From positions 16,273,588-16,337,587 of the forward strand of contig NC_085085.1 in NCBI RefSeq assembly GCF_963422355.1: a DNA stretch of 64,000 bases. The letters run 5' to 3'. The DNA comes from Corticium candelabrum (lineage: Eukaryota; Porifera; Homoscleromorpha; Homosclerophorida; Plakinidae). Position numbers and translations under genes: made by a program. The notes beneath the pieces were generated by a model. That model worked only from the letters and a program-made list of their open reading frames with translations, was not told the DNA's origin and did no database searches. Positions 11,101 to 22,848 of this stretch are shown here, one piece after another (the first letter of the stretch is position 1; every line of letters starts with the position of its first letter).

Positions 11101-14100
11101 GTAATCGTCTATATTTGAACAGTCCTTTGTGCATGTTAATCACCAGCCACTTTTGACTTTCCTCGTTCATCCGTAACTGGTTGTAAGCATCCTTCAGATC
11201 AATCTTGGAGAACATTTTACCCCCAGCTAGGGAACTAAACATCTCTGCTGGTATAGGGATTGGATATTGATCAACTACCATAATCCGATTGAGGGGTTTA
11301 AAATCACCGCATATCCTGATATCATCGTTCGGTTTAACAATGTTCACTGTTGGAAAAGCACATAGAGCGATGTTAACTGGTTCTAATACACCGTTTTTCA
11401 CGTTCCTTTCCAATTCCTTCTCGATCTGTCCCCGAAGATGCATAGGAGGTCACTGGAATGGAAAAACCTTCAAATCTGCCTCTGGTCACACAGAGATGCC
11501 CACAATATTGCTGCAGCAACCCAGTTCATCTGTAAATAATTCTGAGAACTGTTGTAATAGTTTCTCCACCGGTGCTGCAATCTCACTTGATTCTGTCAAC
11601 ATTACACCACCATGGTTTTCCATAGCTTTAAGATAGTCTATGCACACTGTCGCCATCCCAACCTTTTTCACCCAATCCATTCCCAGCAGGTTTGAGCCTT
11701 TTCCTTGTCTCACGTAGAATGGAATAGGTGCAAGGTTGTTGCAAAATCTAACCTGACCTGTCATCATGCCCTTAAATCTTATGATTTGACCTGAAGCATT
11801 TCGTAGCTGCTTCCTCTCCTTACTCAACTTGGGCTGTCCCAATTTATTCCACTCTATCTCATCCATCAAGGAAACGTCCGCTCCTGTATCAACTCTAAAA
11901 GTTAAGAAACGGTCATCCACTCGTACCTTCACCTCAAGTTTCCTTGATGTATCACGAACAGTTTCTGCACAGTAAACATTCTTTGTGACAGAGTCAATGC
12001 AATAACTTGATTCGTCATCCTCCTGAGACGAGCTTCCTTCCAAATCTACCTCCTAGGAGTTTTGAGCTTGTTGTACCTTCTTTGTTCTCTGAATTACATC
12101 TCCTGGTTTAGCAACTTTGCCATGCCTAAATCCCAATGATTTTTCTTGGTTCTTCGCCGTCTTCTTTGTACATTCCCATTGGTAGTGTCCTTCTTCTCCG
12201 CATTGAAACAGATAAACCCTCGTCTGGCCTGGTGACGTTTATTGTAAGGTTTGCCTCCCTTCACATATTTTCTTCCTTGTACATGACAAACTTTTCCTTG
12301 CGATTCTGTCGTCGCCTCACGTGTTGCCATAACACTATCTCTTGCTCCTTCCAACGTCTTAGCTAGGAGAATCACTTTATCCAATGGTTGCGTCAGTAAG
12401 TCTTCTTTCTCGTACATCTTTTGTAGAATAGAGTCATCTTTAAGCCCTGCCACAAGAATGTCTCTCAATCTGTCTTCGTATTCTCCTGCCTTGAATGAAC
12501 AACTCGTTGCGATTTGTTTCAATACTTCGGCGTACTCCTGTAGAGTCTCTTCTTCCCGTTGAATTCGCCGATGTAATTTCACTCATTCTACAATTGCGTT
12601 GCACTTACGCTGGAAGACCATCTGAGTCTTCTCAATAAGTTGTTCGACATTGAAGTCTGTGATTTCCCTTGGCAGTACCGCGTTCTCCAGACGCATACGT
12701 ATACCTTCATCTAGACATTTCAGAAATAAACTTCTGTGAGTGTCTTCCTTGATATTGTAATCTGTGACAGCTAAGTCCAGGTAGAACTTGAACGAATTGG
12801 TATTCCAACTCTTGAAACGCGGACACCAATCCTGACTCGCGTCTTCCTTGAACGTACCAATTGACCTGGCAAGTCTTTCAAAATCCTTGAATCCAAGAAT
12901 CGGTTTCGAAGCCATCTGTTTGCAGCGCCAATTGTAGCATAAGACTCAAAGGTTGGTAAGAATAAATGTAATTGAACACAAGAGACACAACAAAAAAAAC
13001 ATGTATCCCTTAGCCGGCTATCCAAATGACTGCGCTGCCCCGCCTATGAAACCTCGGATGCCACACATACATGCAGTACTTAAAACTCGACTCAGTTAAA
13101 ATCTACAGAACTAATTATACAAGAACAACTAGTGTGACTGAGAACATCATGTTGAAACTCTGATGGGCATATAGATATGGCAGAAATTTACAGTTGGGGA
13201 ACAGTTTGACAAACCTGCAGGCAGACGTCGGTTTGTGATTGCAGAATCTGGAAAACAGTTGATGACGTCAAGGGATTTGTTGTTGGAAAAAGTGACAGAA
13301 TTAGGTGATGTGTCACAGAGTTGTGTGAGCCAGGTGAGTGATATCATGTATTTGATGAAACAGATTGAGGCTCTTGTTTGATTACTGTGTTTTCTTAATT
13401 AACAGCAAACGATCATGTTACATTTATTTCCATGGTGTGAAGTTGGACATCCAGCAACTGAAGGAGGTACAGTACCAGCAGCTGTGGGATGCCATCTTAT
13501 ACCCAATACTACATGTGTTAATTTTCATATGATCCCATGTGACTTGTAAATATGAAATTGAACCTGATATGAAATATTACAGAAAATCATCAGAAAAACA
13601 ATGTCTTTCCAATGGTTAGGTTGAAGCCTAATCTTGTTTTGAAAACATTTTGGACACATGTAGTGTTTCTAGTATTGAGCATGAGTGTTTAGTCTTATTT
13701 GTATATCACATGCATGCCAATCATAAAACCAATGGCCAGGGACACAAGATAAATGCAACATATTGATTAATTAAATGAACAAGTAGAAAGCACTCTGTCA
13801 CAGGTTGATCTAGAAGTGATGTTCACAACTTGCTATATAGTCAGTATGATGTACACTCATGCATACTTCTACTCTAGACATCACAATTTGTCCTACAAAA
13901 TTGTTTGCTGCATTAGGAATATATGAATATCGTTCATACACGCTGAAGCCAGGAGTTCTTGCCCAATGGTCACATCGTTTTCAACAGGGAATTCATGCAC
14001 GGATGCTGTATAGCAAGCCTCTTGGTGTATGGTTTTCAGAAATAGGTCCACTGAACGCAGGTTTGATTGCCAAACGTTTGACAAGTTTCAGTGTGTGTAC

Positions 14101-14344
14101 AGAACAGTACTGTTTGTGTGACAGTTCATCACATATGGCACTACAATGATCTTGATCATCGTATGGAAGTAAGGAACCAAGCACTGGAAGATGAGCTATG
14201 GCGAGAAACAGGTCATTACGAGTTATGACTGGTTTGGTATTGTGCTTCTATTTTTCTTACAATGTAGTACGAGATGGATCAGTCTTTCTAACCACCATGA
14301 TGTCAAGAATCATTCGACCAACTCCACATTCCAACTGGAAATGA
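8183..14344 (+). CDS. NIPSNAP-family mitochondrial protein
   Basis: Six exons: 8183(or 8099)-8450, 13194-13333, 13406-13466, 13878-14060, 14125-14211 and 14268-14344. The product is about 271 aa, or 299 aa from the upstream ATG at 8099. The N-terminus is Arg-rich and hydroxylated, as expected for a mitochondrial presequence. Two NIPSNAP/ferredoxin-like modules follow: VYELSIDTMKPSKL near the start, and IYEYRSYTLKPGVLAQW in exon 4 with GVWFSEIGPLN, then VHHIWHYNDLDHR and a C-terminal RPTPHSNWK. IMLHLFPWCEV joins the modules, as in NIPSNAP3. Intron 1 (8451-13193) is inflated by an antisense LTR element. The acceptor of exon 2 is the least certain junction. The family acts in mitochondria and mitophagy signalling; no specific enzymatic role is claimed. 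Confidence 0.85.
8563..8695 (-). repeat. LTR of the gypsy fossil (3' LTR in element orientation)
   Basis: 133 bp, a direct repeat of 12933-13065, with TG/CA ends. Confidence 0.92.
12933..13065 (-). repeat. LTR of the gypsy fossil (5' LTR in element orientation)
   Basis: 133 bp, a direct repeat of 8563-8695. Confidence 0.92.
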
Positions 14345-14441
14345 GCTTCACAATGTGTATTCTATTTCATAGACTTATACAATCAGCTTGACAATGTGTA
14401 GTTGATTTCATAGACTCATATACTCTGAATCATGTTGTCTG

Positions 14442-15983
14442 CTAAACTATTGCCGCTACAACGGCTGTTATATCATCAGGTCTCCCACCCTTATATCTTT
14501 GAAAGTAAAGGCGAGATGCTTCTCTTGCAAATGGAGACAGTTCATCCACTTCATATGACATTCCTCTCGAGTCGTCGACTAGGGACCTCAGAAAAGTGTG
14601 CAGAGATTTCTCATTAATGTCCTGTAATGCAATGTAATTCTGAGAACAAGCTGGATTACAGTTGTAAAAGGAGTAAATCACTTGCCTTGACTCGTGCAAA
14701 GTTGTCGAGAATATGCTCTTGATCCAAGTTTTCAAATAGTCCATCTGTACCCAGGAGAATGACATCTCGATTTTCTAGTCTTATTGATGCCAAGTCAGCC
14801 ATATCTGGACTATTGAGAAAGAGGATATAAAGTTACTTGCATACGTCGTAACATTCATCTGCAGGATGTGTATGTATATGCTCGTCTTAGTATACCTGTC
14901 ATGTACACACTGATCATAATCTTCATCTGGTGAAATGGTTAACTGGTATGGACAGTTTAGAAAATGTTGCTGTGGAGAAGACGCGTGTATGATTGATGAC
15001 TGCCGTATCACTATAAACCCTGAGTCTCCTAAGTTTGCTGTTCTTAGCATATTATCTTCAATTACTGCCAAACATGCAGTGCTGCTACCTAGAAGTAGAC
15101 AACACTGTTATGACTTTCTTATATGTTACTCACCTAGTGAAATGAATGATCATCACCTATGATCTTTGGACGAACAGCTTGTAATGTGAGGTAGGCCTCT
15201 TGGAGTATAGACAGTGGTGATGACACTCCCCTTATAGCACTGTGGTAGCAATTCTCCATTAGAGAGACTGAGAATTTAGCAGGATTAATTCCTGAGAACA
15301 TCCACTGAGTAACACCATCAGCAACACCTAAACAAGAGTTTTGTTTCATAACATAACACTACAGTGACACGAAATTCATAGACTTGGAGTCCCAAATCAG
15401 TCTACACAAGCATCACTGACTTGCCACAGGAATCATCATTCCCATTCATCAAGGACTTTGTATTTAGTAAAACAACATCAGGAAATTATAAAATAACCTA
15501 AAATTTTATGAATGTTACCAGATGATTCTTTGCAAATACATCATGAGCATGCCAGGTGGATCCTACAGTAGCAACGGAGATGCGCAGATAGACAGTGGGA
15601 CTCCGAAGTAACAAACCTAGAGCGGTGAAATTCTTTGTCTCTGCTATAAAATAGGAATCGTGACCAATTGCTTTTTCATCGTGAGGCCTTCCATAAAGCG
15701 CAAAACCATCCACGGCCGTAATTACGCGGCTGTGATGTGACGAGAAATGACGACTTCGAATACTTGCCCTTATTTTTGCCTTCATACCCAAGTCCATTGT
15801 GAAATGGTGTCGACTAGTCAATGTAGAAATGTTCTGGGCTGAAGGAAATGAGAAACAGAGCTCGACAGCAGGACGAAATGCTGAATAGCCACGCCATGTC
15901 AATTTTTTGGTGTCGTCTACCAACCGTCGCATACACATATCTATTGTGCGAGCAGCTGCTAAGTGTAGTCTCCAAAGTATCAT
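14442..15983 (-). CDS. PPTC7: PPTC7-type mitochondrial PP2C phosphatase
   Basis: Five exons on the minus strand: 15983-15617, 15327-15157, 15088-14896, 14809-14686 and 14639-14442. Phases agree, giving about 350 aa. Family hallmarks appear in order: GHDSYFIAETKNFTALG then VADGVTQW (metal-binding GVADG), GSSTACLAV, TANLGDSGFIVIR, QQHFLNCPYQL, ILLGTDGLFENL and a C-terminal GGRPDDITAVVAAIV. These carry the Asp residues of the Mn/Mg site. PPTC7/Ptc7 dephosphorylates mitochondrial proteins, including coenzyme Q biosynthesis factors. The N-terminus is longer than in human and lacks acidic residues early on, consistent with a presequence. The last intron seems to use a GC donor (AAG|GCAAGT). Its stop is 97 bp from the convergent NIPSNAP stop. 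Confidence 0.9.
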
Positions 15984-16097
15984 CCTACCTAGTTTCCGAC
16001 GTCACAGGGAAGAAACAGAATACGTACGTACTCGCCATCTCGCTATCCCGGATAAGAATGTTGTAGACTAGCTCCCGGATAACGAAATTGTTGGCAA
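15984..16097. promoter_or_regulatory. Candidate bidirectional promoter, PPTC7 / SMYD4-like
   Basis: Only 114 bp lie between the PPTC7 start codon (minus) and the SMYD4-like start codon (plus). No TATA box or known operator is recognised. Confidence 0.5.
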
Positions 16098-16683
16098 ATG
16101 AGCAAGAATAACCGACAGTTTCGATTCGCAAAATTTTGTGTACGTCTTTCACAGCAGAAAGATACAAAAGGAAGGTTTCTTGAGGCATGCTAAATTCTCA
16201 GTGATCACTCACAGCAACGAGCTTGCGCAGACTCTAGATATGTTTAATTTGTGTAGGCAACTGAAGATATTGCGGCAGGATCTATTTTAATATCGGAGCC
16301 AGCCTTTGCAGCTGTTGTCAACGATGAGTTTGAGATGACTTGCTGTCATCACTGCTTTGAGACTACAGCAGAAGATTGGATTGTGTCAGTCTAGATCTGT
16401 CTGTCTGTCAGTCTGTCTGTCTGTCTGTCTGTCTGTCTTTATATGCTTTACAGATTTATTATTAAACCAGCAGTAGTCAGGCTGAAATTTGTATGAATAT
16501 GGTTTGCTAAGGTCAATGTGATGTCATGCAATGAATTGATCTCGGTTAGTTTAAAGAATAATTATTCACTTAATTAAAGTTAATGGTTGATTTAGGTCAC
16601 TGGAGCTGCTTATTTAATAAATGTGCATCACTTTTTTTGCAAGCTTGTAGTTGCATGCTTGCAACGATCTCAATCTACTGTTT

Positions 16684-16776
<93 letters not shown>

Positions 16777-19700
16777 TTTATTCATTTAGAGATGATGATT
16801 TATTTGGCATTTGGGATATCAGTATAGCCAAATTGTTAAGGTTGAATCAGTTATTAAAACGCAGTTAAATAATGCAACATTATCCACACGTGTTAATTAA
16901 TGACTTCAAAGACTGCTCGTGTTGTTTTCTGTAGACTGATAGCTAGCGTGGTTGGTTTGCATATCTGTGTGTATAATAGTAATAGTAGAATGTGCATGGC
17001 AATGAGACTGTGTTCAATACACTTGTCTCATAGTGAGCGAATTCACTTTTTGGCATGCTTACAGGTGTGCTAATTGTGGTTGGGTAAGATTTTGTTCATC
17101 AGAATGTGAGAGGAGTGCGAACCGTCTATACCACTTACTTGAGTGTAAACATGCAGCTTTACTTTGTCAGGTGAGTGCTTACTATTGGTTTACAGTTTAG
17201 CTAATTATTATTAGTGTTGTTTGTGTCATAGGTGGATAAGTGGGACAGAAGTATTGTACTTGCCATAAGAATTCTTCTGGCTGCCAAACCTTATGAATTA
17301 CTTGCATCAAGTAATATGAGTGTGTTTCAGAGTCAATGGTTTAATTTGTTGTTTGTTTGCAATGGTAATGGTTTTCCATTTGTGTCTATACTATTGTTAC
17401 TTTAGATTTGTCTGTTGTGTGTGGGCTCTTACTCTTTGCCTGGTTGTCTGTTTGTTTTTTGCTTATTTTTACAACTCATAGCACAGTGGAACGAGATATA
17501 TGGTGTTTTCAGAGGTTTTGTGGCTGTTTGTCTGTCTGTGTGTTTGTTTGTAGAGACGATATTTGTTGATTAAAATATCAACATGAAATTTTCAGAATAT
17601 GAAGATCTTGCCAAATCCGGACGAGTTTAAGAATTTGTGAAAGAAATAGCAAAAAATTGGCACGTGGGTTGTTCGATCTTATCATAGATGGCTTTTTGTT
17701 CACTATGTCTTGCCAGATTTTAAGACTTCCCTCTCTCTGTTTTGATTTGGTAGTTATCAGTTGCATGGTGAACGTGCTAGTCCATGTTCATGTCAAATTT
17801 ATTAGGACTTTTTGAGGTCTTAAGTTAATTAAAACAAGCTAATTAGAACAAGTCCAAGGCATGCACAATAGGATGATAAAACATGATTATATGTATCAGA
17901 CTTGGAATGCGTAGTACGTATGCAACTAAACTGGTACCGTACCAATGGCCAACTGTTGGTGTCTTTTCTATCTCATCTGTTGTTTTGTGCCGTCCTATGA
18001 ATATCTTTATTGTGTATATTGAGGAGACTCAGATTTTTATGTGTTAAATGCAATAGCACATGTGCAGTCTCATTCAAGTTGTGACACAGATCCAATTCCA
18101 GACTGTGACAGTAGCGGATGTTTCCAAAGTCTGTAATTCAGTGTGTGAAGTAAATGCTGTGCCTCTACATTTGAATGCATTGTACTTCAGGTGACTATTG
18201 CTCTGTATACTCACTAATGACACATGACAAGAAACAGCCAGATGTTGCTGCTTGTTACCAAAAAGTAAACTTTATGACTTAAAAACAGCAACTGTAAATA
18301 ATTTAATAATAATATACTATTAGATTGTCCATCAACTGGCTGATGCATTTGTGAGTGATATCTTTAGGCCAAGATTTGATACATGTAGGGATACTGAGTT
18401 GTCAGAGAGCAGGACAACATTCCAGCAGCTAAGCTTGTCAGAGGTTCAGGACAAAAAAGATGTTGTGGAAAAACTGCTGCTGCACCACCTGATGCAACTT
18501 CGGTGCAATGTGCATGCAATAACCAAGATTATCAGTGAAGAGGAATCAGGTGGTGGTAGGTCGGAAGTGAGTGGAAGTGTGGAGAGACAGAGACAGGTCA
18601 GATTGGCAATGGCTATCTTTCCTACTGCCAGTCTTCTTAATCATTCTTGTGACCCAAATACAGTTGTAAGGTTGGTGTGACTGAATTGATAGTCTGACTT
18701 ATAGCTCATTTTATTCTTTCTTGCTGCAGTTATGAGGGTAGGTGGATCACAATCCGAGCTGTTAGACAGATTTCTAAAGGAGATCAAATTTGTCATTGCT
18801 ATGGTTCATTGTTTTGTTTGTTGTCTGTGTACATCAGTTATTTCTGTTTACATATGACAGGTCCTCATGTTAAGCACATGTCATCTGAAAAGCGACAAAA
18901 GTTGTTGAAAGAACAATACTTTTTTGAATGTGACTGTTCAGCATGTGTGAGGTACGTATCTATATGTTTTATCACAACATGCAACTGCCTACACTCTTAC
19001 AGCCAGTCCAGCTCTAGCTGTTGTGTTGTTGACTGTTACGTTGTCAGTGTTGCTGTAGCCCAGTCATGGAGAGACTTATCTTGGGTATCTTGTGCTGTGA
19101 TTAGACTGGCTCGAGTGTAGCATGGGCTGTGCTTTGGACTACTTTAGTTTCTTTCCTTAGTGATTGCTCAATTCGTAACGGATTTCCAGATGTTTTTCAG
19201 TGTCCTGAGTGTTCTGAATCTTTGAAAGTTAGATTGCATCTGTTCAGTAATTGTCTACCCTTCAGTTGATGGTTGTTGTTTTCTACCTTATAGGCTCTGG
19301 GTAATGATAGAGCATTCTGTAAAGGGTGTAAGATGTCTTTTGACATGGCCTCTTCTCTGCAGGTATGTGATGTTGAAATAGATAAAAGCTTCTTCCAAAT
19401 AAAGATTGTACATTTAATCAGAAGAAAAGTATGTCACAGCCAATACATCTTTGAAATTTCATAGAAATGAGTGGATAAAAGACAAGCACTTTACATCTAG
19501 GTTCTTTCAAAAACATGTAGAATGAGATGTAACACAACTGAGGATTCCAACAGTATAATGGTTAGAGTAGCCATTTGTCTGTTGCAGTTACAATCAATGG
19601 CCATTACTTAGTGCATGAAGTGGTGGTTCTGATGTGGCCACAAGTGCTTCAGGAGTTTTGAGTGATTGCGATAAACATGCAGATTTGATTGTATATAGAC

Positions 19701-20694
19701 GTCATTTGTGGACACTTGATGCCAAGAAAACTTGCAATTCTCTAGTATAATTGGAAGGAAGTAGAAGTTGCTCTGGCTAGTGGTAGTCCTTGGGTGCATG
19801 AGGTGAATTATTTTAGGTGTCTTAATTTGTAGATACACATAGCTGTACTAAACAATTTTTAGTAAGTACTAACGTTTCTCAGAATACAACACAACAAATG
19901 ACAAGCTTGAGACTGTTCTAAAGGCTGCATGACATATTTGGAGTGCATTGTTTGATCGTAGGATTGGAAACAAGCTGTTCACTTGTATGACCAAGGCACA
20001 AAGTTGGTTGACACTGGCAATCATAAAGGTCTTACTTACATGATTGGTGGGTATTCAGTGGCTGATGGCAATGCTTTCGATTTTCAATTGTCATGTAGGG
20101 GCTCTCAAATCTTTTCGTAATTCCTTGAAGATTTGTAGACGTTTGTTGCACGTTAGCAGCAAAACACTTGGCCAAACTCATGACAGCATTGCTGAAGTTT
20201 ATGCTTTGCTAGGTATAGTGTAATCTGCAGCCATACAATACTGTAGCTTCCTTTTGTAGGACAGCAGTAGGTGTTTCATATGCTTTCTGTCTGTTTTCAG
20301 GCAACTTTGCCAAAGCAGCTAGCCATTGTGCAGGCAGCTGTAAGACGGTTGAAGCACTCTATGGCTCTGACAGTGTAGAGTTAGGAAATGAACTGTTCAA
20401 GCTATGTCAATTGCAGTTTAACGCGTATGTAGGATGAATCAATGACTTTTACCTGTGTAATATGGTAAATGATAGTTTATGATTATGCTGTTTTGCTGTT
20501 AGACGAAAACCTGTGGAAGTCTTGGAAACAATTGGTCGAGCAAGGCACCTACTTTGTCTGTATTATGGCAGTACAGATGAGCGTGTTGTGGAATTGCAAC
20601 AAATGAGGGAGTTCTTGGTTAGTTACATATCAACCTTATCTAATTATTGCGTGTTCTTTATATCTCTATTTTTGTTTTGGAGCAGGCAGTTTGA
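16098..20694 (+). CDS. SMYD4-like SET-MYND lysine methyltransferase with C-terminal TPR region
   Basis: Fifteen exons, about 516 aa: 16098-16184, 16257-16384, 17065-17170, 17232-17310, 18191-18264, 18324-18670, 18730-18803, 18861-18951, 19161-19227, 19294-19362, 19962-20028, 20099-20212, 20301-20424, 20503-20617 and 20686-20694. The N-terminal SET part (KGRFLE|ATEDIAAGSIL) is split by a MYND zinc finger (CCHHC...CANC...FCSSEC...HLLEC). SET then resumes with LLNHSCDPNTVVR (SAM/active-site core), HCYGPHVKH and a post-SET cysteine cluster FECDCSACV. The C-terminal third is helical and TPR-like. Residues around GPHVKHM...KEQYFF match SMYD4. Unlike vertebrate SMYD4 (about 800 aa), there is no N-terminal TPR block before SET. 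Intron 1 appears to use a GC donor (GAG|GCATGC), because the GT alternatives break the frame. If the last intron is retained the stop is at 20713. Confidence 0.87.
16685..16775. repeat. (CA)n microsatellite
   Basis: About 45 uninterrupted CA units in intron 2 of the SMYD4-like gene. A (GTCT)n run lies near 16400-16438, close to the donor. Confidence 0.95.
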
Positions 20695-20929
20695 AGGCAC
20701 GCCCCATAAGTGAACAGAATATTGGTGTCTGATTTGTGCACATTTGTTTATACAGACCTTTTTGCTTATTTTCTTTTGATCAAACTGTGAGAATCGATTT
20801 TATTTATGAGAATGTTGGGTTACTGAAAGTCCACAGCAGTGTGCAAAAATGTTGTTGTTGTTGTTGATAGCTGTGTCCTTGCACCAGATCTCTGTGTACA
20901 ATGGAAAATATTTACTAGTTGTATGGTAT

Positions 20930-21524
20930 CTGTAGGCGCTATCTGTAGGCGCCTCACGTTCGTAAGTAACACGTCCAACGGGAGTTTTCAGAGCATCTAC
21001 TGAAACGCCCAGTCCTAGCTAGACAATACGTATTTGTTTGTTGAAACCCTAGCAGTCATGGAAGTAAACATGCAAACTTCCTAGTAGTTTAGATTACATA
21101 TATAGGCCTGGTATAGGTAGTCGTCGTTTTGCGATGTGATCAAGGCAATTGAAATGTACAGTCTAGGTATACACTCAGTGCCGTTGTAACGACAGTGGCA
21201 TGGTATTTATTAATATCGGCAAACATTGACTATCAACAGTGTTAGATGCAGCACAGTGTAGTAAAGGATTGATTGTAGTATGGAACGTGTGAATAGTTGA
21301 CTGTAGGTGGCATTCAACTCCTGAAGGTGTTTCTTGGTTGTCAAGTACACACAGTCCCTAGCTACAATACAAAAGGATGGGACGACGGAAGTTCATGAAG
21401 CGTCTTCGTCGCCGTTTGGTCACTTAGACCAATCGTTCTTAGACTCATCTGCAGTCGGACACGGAAACGATTTGTAAGGTAGGTCCTATCATGAAACGTG
21501 GTCGTGGAGAGGAGAAATTTGAGA

Positions 21525-21595
<71 letters not shown>

Positions 21596-21600
21596 TTTTG
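20930..21600 (+). repeat. Dispersed repeat family X, copy A
   Basis: About 670 bp whose complement recurs at about 55.48-56.14 kb. Shared landmarks are GGCGCCTC, AGTAACACGTCCAA, ATCGGCAAACATTGACTATC and CTGAAGGTGTTTCTTGG, then a short Arg-rich ORF start (MGRR). Both copies run into a long TG tract. Class unknown. Confidence 0.7.
21528..21592. repeat. (TG)n microsatellite
   Basis: About 32 TG units at the end of repeat family X, copy A. Confidence 0.95.
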
Positions 21601-21692
21601 ATTTTGTGATATGCAAACTACCCCAAAACGCCCCAGACTACCCCAAACTACCCTACTCACCCAGTCCCTAAACATATAACTACATTACAGTG

Positions 21693-21694
21693 AC

Positions 21695-21764
<70 letters not shown>
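21693..21764. repeat. (AT)n microsatellite
   Basis: A long AT tract immediately before the CCCGG/CCGGG hairpin at 21777-21792. Confidence 0.95.
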
Positions 21765-21768
<4 letters not shown>

Positions 21769-21769
21769 C

Positions 21770-21899
21770 TCCAATGCCCGGCTTCGCCCGGGTAATAGTT
21801 TAATCACACAAATTATTGATTTTGCAGACACTGGTTGCTATTAATGACAGACAGACAGGACAGACAGACAGACAGACAGGTCGCCTTTATAGGTAGAGA
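21770..21899 (-). mobile_element. Short Helitron-like element, copy S
   Basis: On the minus strand it begins A|TCTCTACCTATAAAGGCGACC followed by a (GTCT)n run, typical of an invertebrate Helitron 5' end. It has a strong hairpin (CCCGG, 6-nt loop, CCGGG) near the other end. A canonical CTRR terminus is not clear next to the AT tract. It interrupts the coding remnant of copy R. Confidence 0.5.
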
Positions 21900-22848
21900 T
21901 TGTATATCATCTTCCGCTGCACGCGCTGCAGCAGTTCTGTTGCAGTCGGCGGCCAATCGTTCTTGTCTGGCTACAGCGTGTTCCTCTACGCGAGTTCTAG
22001 CAGTGGTGCACGTGTCGCGATTAATCTGAATTCGTTGCTGTCTGTCTAACTCGTTTTCGTTCGCGCGAGCTGTAGCAATTCTGCGTCTGTCGCTGTCTAA
22101 TCGCCATTGTCTCGCTGCCTCACCTTGCTCAGCACGCGCTCTCGCCGCTCTGTCTCTGTCGCCGTCCAAACGATCGAGGCCATCTCGCTACTTCATCTTC
22201 TTCTAAATGTCTCCGTTTTTGACTGGCTGCAGCTGCAGATGAAAAAACGGTCTTCCGTGTCTTCGGAGTCATTGTAAAAACAACGAAAAATATTGCGTAT
22301 ACACTTGCAATCGTATAGCACTCCCTGATATTGCGCAGCTAGTAGAATATCGGCAGTGTGAACCATCCTCTAGAGACATCGTCACTTCTCTCCGCTGCAG
22401 GGAGTGCATACCGTCCGATGTCAGGAACGGGCCGTTTAAATTTGGTGGAGATACCGTCCGATCCCGTTGAATGTCGTCAGGAAGACAAATGAAGTCACGT
22501 GCAGTTAGCCGAAGTCACAGCTCATCCGATCTTGCCCTTTTCGACGTCGTCGGCAAGAAACGACATGATCGGCGCCTACCGTCCGACGTCAGGAACGGGC
22601 AGTCTAAAGTCGGTGGAGATACGATGCGCCGTTCCAGAGATATTCGCGCTCGAGCGGAAGCGAGTGCGATCGGCAGGAAATCGCGTCGTCGTGGGAGAAG
22701 TCAGGAAGACGACCACAATCTCACTTTCGACCCGAATGAATTCGGCGTGCGCGAGCCACATTCGGCTGAGATCAGACTCGCCGTTTTTGAGAAACGCTCT
22801 TACAGACGGACACACAGACAGACAGACAACAAGGACTTTATGTCCTGA
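21900..22848 (-). mobile_element. Helitron-like element R with remnant of Rep/helicase N-terminus
   Basis: The 5' end, TCAGGACATAAAGTCC then (GTCT)n, is at 22848 on the minus strand, directly abutting the CTAG 3' end of copy Q. About 575 nt inside, an ATG near 22273 begins an Arg/Ala-rich coding region, best seen at about 22169-21900. It has about three and a half repeats of roughly 23 residues (pattern RAExxExxRQxRLxxDRxRxAxA, for example RANENELDRQQRIQINRD). Such repeats are typical of the N-terminus of animal Helitron Rep-helicase proteins. The rest of the Rep and helicase is missing here. Confidence 0.6.

Larger units (their letters stand above)
8563..13065 (-). mobile_element. Ty3/gypsy LTR retrotransposon fossil, in NIPSNAP intron 1
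   Basis: The element is bounded by two 133-bp LTRs (8563-8695 and 12933-13065; TG...CA ends as written on the plus strand) differing at about 7 positions (near 5%), so it is not recent. Possible 5-bp target duplications CGTAC/CATAC flank it. Parts on the minus strand, in order: gag-like region about 12.9-12.1 kb, aspartic protease (DTGA) about 12.0-11.5 kb, reverse transcriptase with YMDD about 11.4-10.6 kb, RNase H about 10.7-10.4 kb, integrase with zinc finger and core about 10.2-9.3 kb, and a C-terminal region to about 8.8 kb. A purine-rich tract adjoins the inner edge of the 8.7-kb LTR, and a TGG-starting primer-site-like sequence adjoins the other. The coding part is broken, with roughly half a dozen interruptions, and looks inactive. 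Confidence 0.92.

Noticed and set aside
13859-14149. Unspliced 96-aa reading of NIPSNAP exon 4
   Set aside because: It runs through a 64-nt intron; the spliced frame gives the conserved HHIWHYNDL motif.
16685-16775. CRISPR-like or regular array
   Set aside because: All regular arrays seen are simple di-, tri- or tetranucleotide repeats or short tandem duplications; nothing has repeat-spacer structure.
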